Assembly: GCF_002078875.1 (NCBI RefSeq)
Contig: NC_034420.1
Span: 805,574 to 869,573, forward strand
Direction of reading: 5' to 3'
DNA: 64,000 nucleotides
Origin: Numida meleagris
Lineage: Eukaryota; Chordata; Aves; Galliformes; Numididae
Below the pieces are notes generated by a model. That model was not told where the DNA came from and ran no database searches. It saw nothing but the letters and a program-made list of their open reading frames with translations. This document shows positions 59,701 to 64,000 of the stretch, piece after piece (the stretch's first letter is position 1; each line of letters opens with the position of its first letter). The position numbers and the translations under genes are program-made.

Positions 59701-62700
59701 TGATGACAGCCCATTGGCATGGCCTCTGCCCCACACCAGGGACTCCTGCCTAGCCCCTTTTGCTGCAGGGCTGGTGTCAGGACAGGGGCACCATCTGTAT
59801 TCCTGGTCACCTGGTATGTAGTGGCCTTAAGAGCATAGCCCAGCTCCCAGCATCTGGTGCAGGCATCCAGTCTGCCTCTAGTGTCCACAAGTGTACTCTG
59901 TCCCCTGCCTGCGACCCCAGGTCAGGCTGCTCCCAACAGCTTTTCCCTTTTTTGGGACTGGCACTGCCTGTCCCCCTTTGCTCCCCTCCCTCCGCCTTCT
60001 GGTTCAGGCAGGGACAGAGACCTGCAGCATCCTGGGGCTGTGCTCCTGGTGCCTCAGCAGTGCTGGGAGTGGGGCAAGCTGCAGTTCAGCTCCTGCAGCC
60101 TGGGGCCAGGGGGTGTGGAGCACTGGAACTGGGGAGTTCAGCAGACCATGCAGCACCTCAACATACTTTCTTTCTAGTCTATAATCTGGTCTATAATTCA
60201 GAGGGTGTTTTACAGGGTCTGAATGAGATGTGTCTCTGTTTTCATGGTGATCACCAACTCTCCAGGATCACTGTGGCAGTGGAGCCATGGCACTGTACAC
60301 CTGAAACACCAGTGCTAGGCAGAGCTTGGTGCTGCTGTTGACTGTTAGTGTGCTGGTGATTCAGCCAAGCCCTTTCCAAGCCTTTACAATGCCAAAGACA
60401 CAACTTAGGGCTGGAAAATATAACCCTGAAGATCTGAAGTTTGGCCCGCTTCAGGACAGCTGGAAATGGGCTGTGGGAAGAGCTGATGGAGGACTATTTT
60501 AACATAGCAGTGAGAAGACAACAAAACCATGAAGGATGTGAGGAAGCCTTGCAAGGTCTGCAGGGGCTGGGCCAGGGATGCATCCTAGAAACCTTGACTC
60601 TCTTGCTCCCAGGCATCAGCCCTGGCCTGGTGCTGCCCAGAGCATCCAGCTGCAGGCCACGCTCTCTCACTGCCCAGTGTCATTCCCATGCCTCAGGAGT
60701 CCCACATGGCCCCACTTGGGTATCCAAGCCAGCTCAGGACTCCTGGGAATATTTTGGGGACAGGGTACTGGCTGCTTGGTGCCAAGCTCTGTAGCCCCAT
60801 TGCTCCTGGGGCACTGACTCCCTCCATTGCCTTGCAGGCCACCTCTCAGAAGGCAACAACACGCTGTCTCCTCCACCTACAGCCCTGCAGCAGGTACGGA
60901 TCCTTCTCCTGGGAGGGGACACAGAGCACCAGGCTGCCCACACTGGCCCTTTGGCTCCAGTGCCACATCCCTGGCTCATTTCCTCACTTTCAACCTGCCC
61001 ACACCCCCACAGCCTCCTGCAGCCTCAGCAGCACTGAGCAAGGCCCAGTGCCTGGGCCAAGGAGGCCACCTCCTGGGGACCAGCTGCCAGTATGTGCCTG
61101 ACATAGCCCTTCTGTCCTTCCTCCTCTATGGAGGCACCTTCCTCTGCTGCACCATGCTCAAGCACTTCAAGAGCAGCCGCTACTTCCCCATGGGGGTGAG
61201 TGCCCACCAGCCGCCTGGCTGGGGCTGGCCCTGGGGTGCTTCTGGGGCTGTGCAGATGGTCCCTCTGCCACAGCTGCCTGGGAATGGTCCCTGGCCAGCA
61301 TGGTTGAAAGCCTCTCTGTCTGTGGCATTGCAGCTTCGGAAGCTGGTGAGTGACTTCTCCATCATCCTGGCCATCCTCATCTTCTGTGCCATTGATGCGG
61401 CCCTTGGCCTGGAGACCCCCAAGCTCCTGGTTCCCAGCGAGCTGAAGGTGACAAACAGATGGGGGACCAGGGGCACTTCCAAAGAGCAGCTGGCTCAGCA
61501 GTGAGCGTCACATTGGTTGCGTGGCTGGGCTGAGCCATCAGGGCAGGGGCTGCTGTGGCTCATGTGAGGCCTCAAGCGCAGCCTGGAGGAAGGAGGATTT
61601 GTAGGAGAACAGAGCCTTTGTTTGAACTTGCCTGCTCTTGGCCAGCCTGGGCACATCCCACACATGCTATGGGTGTGTGAGGGCTCGCCCTTGCCAGCAG
61701 GAGGCTGCCAGTTCATCTTCCCAGCTTGTGAACTGTCTCCAGCATTGTCTCACCCATCATGGAGGTCTTGGAGAAGAGAGGAGACAGTGGGCTCCATGGC
61801 AGAGCTGGTATCTGCCCTACATACTTCCAGCCCAGCCAGACTCAGTGCAACACGAGGGCTGGCCAGCGCTGCAAGCACTGACATGCCAAGCTTACTCAGG
61901 CTAGGTGACAAGCCTGGTGATGCTCAGCACTGTAGGATTTACTGTGCAGTGCCTCTGGGAGTTTGCCTCCCCACCTCTCCCCACAAACAGGCTGACTGTG
62001 CCTGGTGCCCCAGCCGGCCTCCCCCAAATCCCACTGTGCTGCCAGACTGGTGTGCCCTGGCTGGACATTGCAAGCTTTGCTGGTGAGCAGGCCTGCATCC
62101 TCTGGAGAAGCTGCTCCACACCGCTGCTATATTTGCCATTGATGTGGTCTGGGTGGAAATGCACGGTGGACTTGCTGGCATGACCGTCCTGCAGCCCTTC
62201 AGCCCTATACTGCTGCCCTGTTGCATACAAGGGGTTGAGCCGCAGACAGTCCTGTGGTCTGTAAATAGCCTGACCTTGTCCTGCACATGCAGGGCAGCCT
62301 TACACTACAGCTCATGCTGGAGCAGGAGTTGTGAGCTCAAGCCTGGACTTGGGCTCCCCACCCTGGGTGTGGAGAGGGATTGGCAGAGCTAAGGATCAGG
62401 CTCTGCTTCTTCCATGAACCGGGCTGTAGTCCAGGTGTGCTTGGGCTCTGCAATATCCCCTCTACCACCCATGGCTCAAATGCTGCCCCTGCAACTCACC
62501 CAGGAGGGCACGTGCTCTTCTAGGTGTGCCCAGCTCCCAGAACCAGCTCACAGTGCCCATGTATAAGCCCTGCTGCAGTGGGTAGCTGTAAGTCCTTGCA
62601 GGCAGCTGGATGAGTCACGCTCCCAAGGAAGGATCATCCAAGGGCATCCATGGTGATCCAGCTTCTGTGCCCACGGGCTGGTCCCTTCACCCTGCTGTGC

Positions 62701-63911
62701 TGCAGGCCCTGTAGCCCATGTTGGCTGGCATGACACTTCTGCCTTCTGCAGCCCACGAATCCCATGAGGGGCTGGATTGTCTTCCCCTTCGGAGCCAACC
62801 CCTGGTGGATCTGTCTGGCATCTGTGGTCCCTGCCATCCTCGTCACCATCCTCATTTTCATGGACCAGCAGATCACAGCTGTCATTCTTAACCGCAAGGA
62901 GTATAAACTGCAGGTGAGCAGGGCCCAGGGGTTGAGGGGTGCTGGCAGGGTGCTGGCTGCAGACAGGGAGCTCTACCTTGTGTGTGAGCCCTGGCCTGGG
63001 CCAGGCTGGGCAGCCAGGAGAGAGCTGGCATTGGCAGTGCCAATGTCTTCGTGTGTTGGCTTCTGCAGAGGCTCAGCCCTTGCCAGGCAGGAGGCAGTGG
63101 GACTTGCTGTGTTGGGGGTGTCAGCCTTCCCACCAGCTCTAGGGGTGCCCCTGAGCCTCTCCCTCTGTGGGCATCCCCCTCATGCCTCCATCACCCACTG
63201 CAGGAGGGACTGTGGGTAGGGCTTGGTGGGAGACAGCTGGCACAGGACATTGCTGGAACAAGACAGCTGCAGGCTGTGGACATCCTCAGGGCTGGGCAAC
63301 ATCATGGCTGATCACCAAGGGAGTGCAAATATCAGGCTGTAGGCTGGGCCTTGGGCATTTTTGACTCCATCTGAAGGTTTATAATGTTTACAAATGCCCT
63401 CAGTTACAGGCAGGACCTGGCAGGGCTCCTGCCACACGTCTGCCCAGGACATATGGCTCATCCTGTCACTGTGAGCTCTGGGGCACAGATGTGGCTCCAC
63501 AGGGCTGAGGAATAATGCTTATGGCAGAGTCAGGCAAGATGCCACTCTCTGGCCTTGCCACGCAGCTCATCCCTGGTGTCCTACAACATCCACCACCTGC
63601 CCTGATGGTCAGCAGTAGCCCAGGGCCTGCTGTCCTCTGGGACAGCGTCCTGATCTCATTATGCTGAGAGAGCCCCCCAGAGCTGCCACAGCCCACAGCT
63701 CACTCCTGGCCTCAATGCCTCCCTCATTGCAGAAAGGGGCAGGCTTTCACCTGGACTTCCTCTGCGTCTCACTCCTGATGATCGTCACCTCTGTGATGGG
63801 CCTCCCCTGGTATGTGTCGGCCACTGTCATCTCCCTGGCACACATGGAGAGCCTCAGGAAGGAGAGCACTGCCTCGGCTCCAGGCGAGCAGCCCGAGTTC
63901 CTGGGCATCAG
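53494..63911 (+). CDS. SLC4A9: SLC4A9 (AE4-type bicarbonate transporter), 16 exons in window, 3' end cut by window edge
   Basis: Plasma-membrane SLC4-family transporter; in mammals AE4 mediates Cl-/HCO3- exchange linked to cations in renal intercalated and salivary cells. Sixteen coding exons join in phase to 2393 bases, about 797 residues; human AE4 is about 980, so the last membrane helices and tail lie beyond 64000. Residues about 55-330 are the cytoplasmic band-3 domain ([33 protein letters not shown]). The membrane domain starts near 390 with [20 protein letters not shown], then [18 protein letters not shown] and [16 protein letters not shown]. An extracellular loop has sequons at N562 and N573 and cysteines 559, 561, 598 and 610. 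Then come [29 protein letters not shown] and [10 protein letters not shown]. These match AE4 better than AE1-3 or the NBC proteins as I remember them. HBEGF lies upstream, as in human. The start ATG has a strong context. Confidence 0.93.
55208..55368 (+). CDS. SLC4A9: SLC4A9 exon 2
   Basis: Encodes [20 protein letters not shown], then [20 protein letters not shown] to KEII. Acceptor ctggcag, donor GTACGT. Confidence 0.93.
55528..55671 (+). CDS. SLC4A9: SLC4A9 exon 3
   Basis: Encodes [32 protein letters not shown] and a variable end (LAPCR). The ALLLQ-P core matches human AE4. Acceptor gttgcag, donor GTACAC, which is a weak match to the consensus. Confidence 0.85.
55784..55845 (+). CDS. SLC4A9: SLC4A9 exon 4
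   Basis: A short 62-base exon ([20 protein letters not shown], then Q) in the variable linker. Acceptor ctttgcag, donor GTAGGG. Phase closes on both sides. Confidence 0.78.
56171..56328 (+). CDS. SLC4A9: SLC4A9 exon 5
   Basis: Encodes [20 protein letters not shown] through [23 protein letters not shown]. The RLR-LGSLTEV-LPSR run is typical of AE4. Donor GTAACC. Confidence 0.94.
56585..56672 (+). CDS. SLC4A9: SLC4A9 exon 6
   Basis: Encodes [29 protein letters not shown]. This is the LLGP-YHE-GRA motif of SLC4 cytoplasmic domains. Donor GTGAGC. Confidence 0.95.
56944..57098 (+). CDS. SLC4A9: SLC4A9 exon 7
   Basis: Encodes [20 protein letters not shown] through [20 protein letters not shown] to SPNK. 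The [16 protein letters not shown] motif is diagnostic of SLC4 proteins. Donor GTATCC after AG of a split arginine. Confidence 0.95.
57187..57233 (-). mobile_element. CR1 LINE 3' tip in SLC4A9 intron 7
   Basis: Only the terminal octamers and the first bases of a CR1 3' UTR in reverse complement (catagaatcatagaatggtt, then gggttggaagggac). The insertion is 5'-truncated to under 50 bases. Confidence 0.85.
57721..57837 (+). CDS. SLC4A9: SLC4A9 exon 8 (variable linker)
   Basis: Encodes [38 protein letters not shown]. Only the ELQRTGR-like end resembles human AE4. Acceptor tgccttag, donor GTCAGT. It is needed to keep phase between exons 7 and 9. Confidence 0.82.
58055..58229 (+). CDS. SLC4A9: SLC4A9 exon 9, start of membrane domain
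   Basis: Encodes [32 protein letters not shown], then [20 protein letters not shown]. Includes the first membrane helix. Acceptor gctgcag, donor GTCAGT. Confidence 0.96.
58636..58769 (+). CDS. SLC4A9: SLC4A9 exon 10
   Basis: Encodes [20 protein letters not shown] and [20 protein letters not shown]. Donor GTAAGA splits a glutamate codon. Confidence 0.96.
58895..59166 (+). CDS. SLC4A9: SLC4A9 exon 11
   Basis: The largest exon (272 bases): [55 protein letters not shown], ending in extracellular-loop residues [10 protein letters not shown] with an N-glycosylation sequon. Donor GTGAGT. Confidence 0.96.
60838..60893 (+). CDS. SLC4A9: SLC4A9 exon 12 (extracellular loop)
   Basis: A 56-base exon ([19 protein letters not shown]) with the sequon NNT. 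It follows a 1.67-kb intron. Sequence is variable in the family; the call rests on splice sites, phase and position. Confidence 0.78.
61013..61195 (+). CDS. SLC4A9: SLC4A9 exon 13
   Basis: Encodes loop residues with [13 protein letters not shown], then [20 protein letters not shown] and [18 protein letters not shown] and K-SR-FP are family landmarks. Donor GTGAGT. Confidence 0.94.
61334..61447 (+). CDS. SLC4A9: SLC4A9 exon 14
   Basis: Encodes [38 protein letters not shown]. Matches the SDFS-LAI and TPKL-VP motifs. Donor GTGACA. Confidence 0.95.
61448..62751. other. SLC4A9: SLC4A9 intron 14
   Basis: A 1.3-kb GC-moderate intron. No repeat or additional exon was recognised; phase requires none. 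Confidence 0.7.
62752..62913 (+). CDS. SLC4A9: SLC4A9 exon 15
   Basis: Encodes [20 protein letters not shown] and [36 protein letters not shown] is the SLC4 family signature. Donor GTGAGC. Confidence 0.97.
63733..63911 (+). CDS. SLC4A9: SLC4A9 exon 16 (last in window)
   Basis: Encodes [40 protein letters not shown], then EFLGI. Ends with AG of a split arginine at GTATGG (63912). The rest of the gene is to the right of the window. Confidence 0.96.
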
Positions 63912-64000
63912 GTATGGACTGAGCTCTGGTGCACTGTGAGCTGCTCCCCATCCAGGCTGGAGCCCCCACTCTGGGGGCCTCCTGCACCCCTCCTGCCCAC

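Noticed and set aside
1..64000. CRISPR arrays, phage or plasmid modules, tRNA and rRNA genes, endogenous retroviral LTRs
   Set aside because: Looked for on both strands by eye; no regularly spaced direct repeats, no tRNA-like cloverleaf blocks, and no LTR-gag-pol structure were seen.

Overview
The window is vertebrate nuclear DNA, almost certainly from a bird and most likely a galliform such as chicken. Two things point that way: it is peppered with CR1 LINE fragments (at least 17), the typical avian repeat, and it carries four recognisable animal genes with canonical GT-AG introns in the order CYSTM1 - PFDN1 - HBEGF - SLC4A9, which is also the order on human 5q31. I see no bacterial operons, CRISPR arrays, phage, tRNA or rRNA genes. 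The species is an inference; no search was run.

Layout. (1) 1-5.0 kb: the last intron, last coding exon and 3' UTR of CYSTM1 (+). (2) 5.0-6.3 kb: spacer between the tail-to-tail CYSTM1 and PFDN1 genes. (3) 6.3-38.5 kb: PFDN1 (-), a 122-residue prefoldin subunit in four short exons spread over 32 kb. Its two introns of about 15-16.5 kb hold most of the window's CR1 copies and an 865-base assembly gap. (4) 38.5-41.7 kb: spacer with a CR1 copy that ends about 75 bases upstream of the PFDN1 start codon. (5) 41.7-48.7 kb: HBEGF (-), a complete 212-residue proheparin-binding EGF-like growth factor in five coding exons. It has a CpG island at its 5' end and a 1.5-kb 3' UTR with AU-rich elements and an embedded CR1. 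(6) 48.7-53.4 kb: spacer with three CR1 copies and an orphan CpG-rich block at 51.0-51.45 kb. (7) 53.4 kb to the window end: SLC4A9 (+), an AE4-type bicarbonate transporter. Sixteen coding exons are visible, giving about 797 residues, and the gene runs off the right edge.

The four genes are not a functional pathway. CYSTM1 is a small cysteine-rich tail-anchored protein, PFDN1 is a cytosolic chaperone subunit, HBEGF is a shed EGFR/ErbB4 ligand and SLC4A9 is a plasma-membrane anion transporter. Their association is conserved gene order. All exon boundaries were placed by eye from splice dinucleotides, reading phase and remembered family sequences; every phase closes across every intron in PFDN1, HBEGF and SLC4A9.

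I found no convincing undescribed biological system. The items most worth a second look are two CR1 copies about 99% identical and 6.8 kb apart in one intron, CR1 sequence built into the HBEGF 3' UTR and abutting the PFDN1 promoter, an orphan CpG island between HBEGF and SLC4A9, a short upstream ORF in the likely SLC4A9 leader, and an unexplained 277-codon open frame in a PFDN1 intron.
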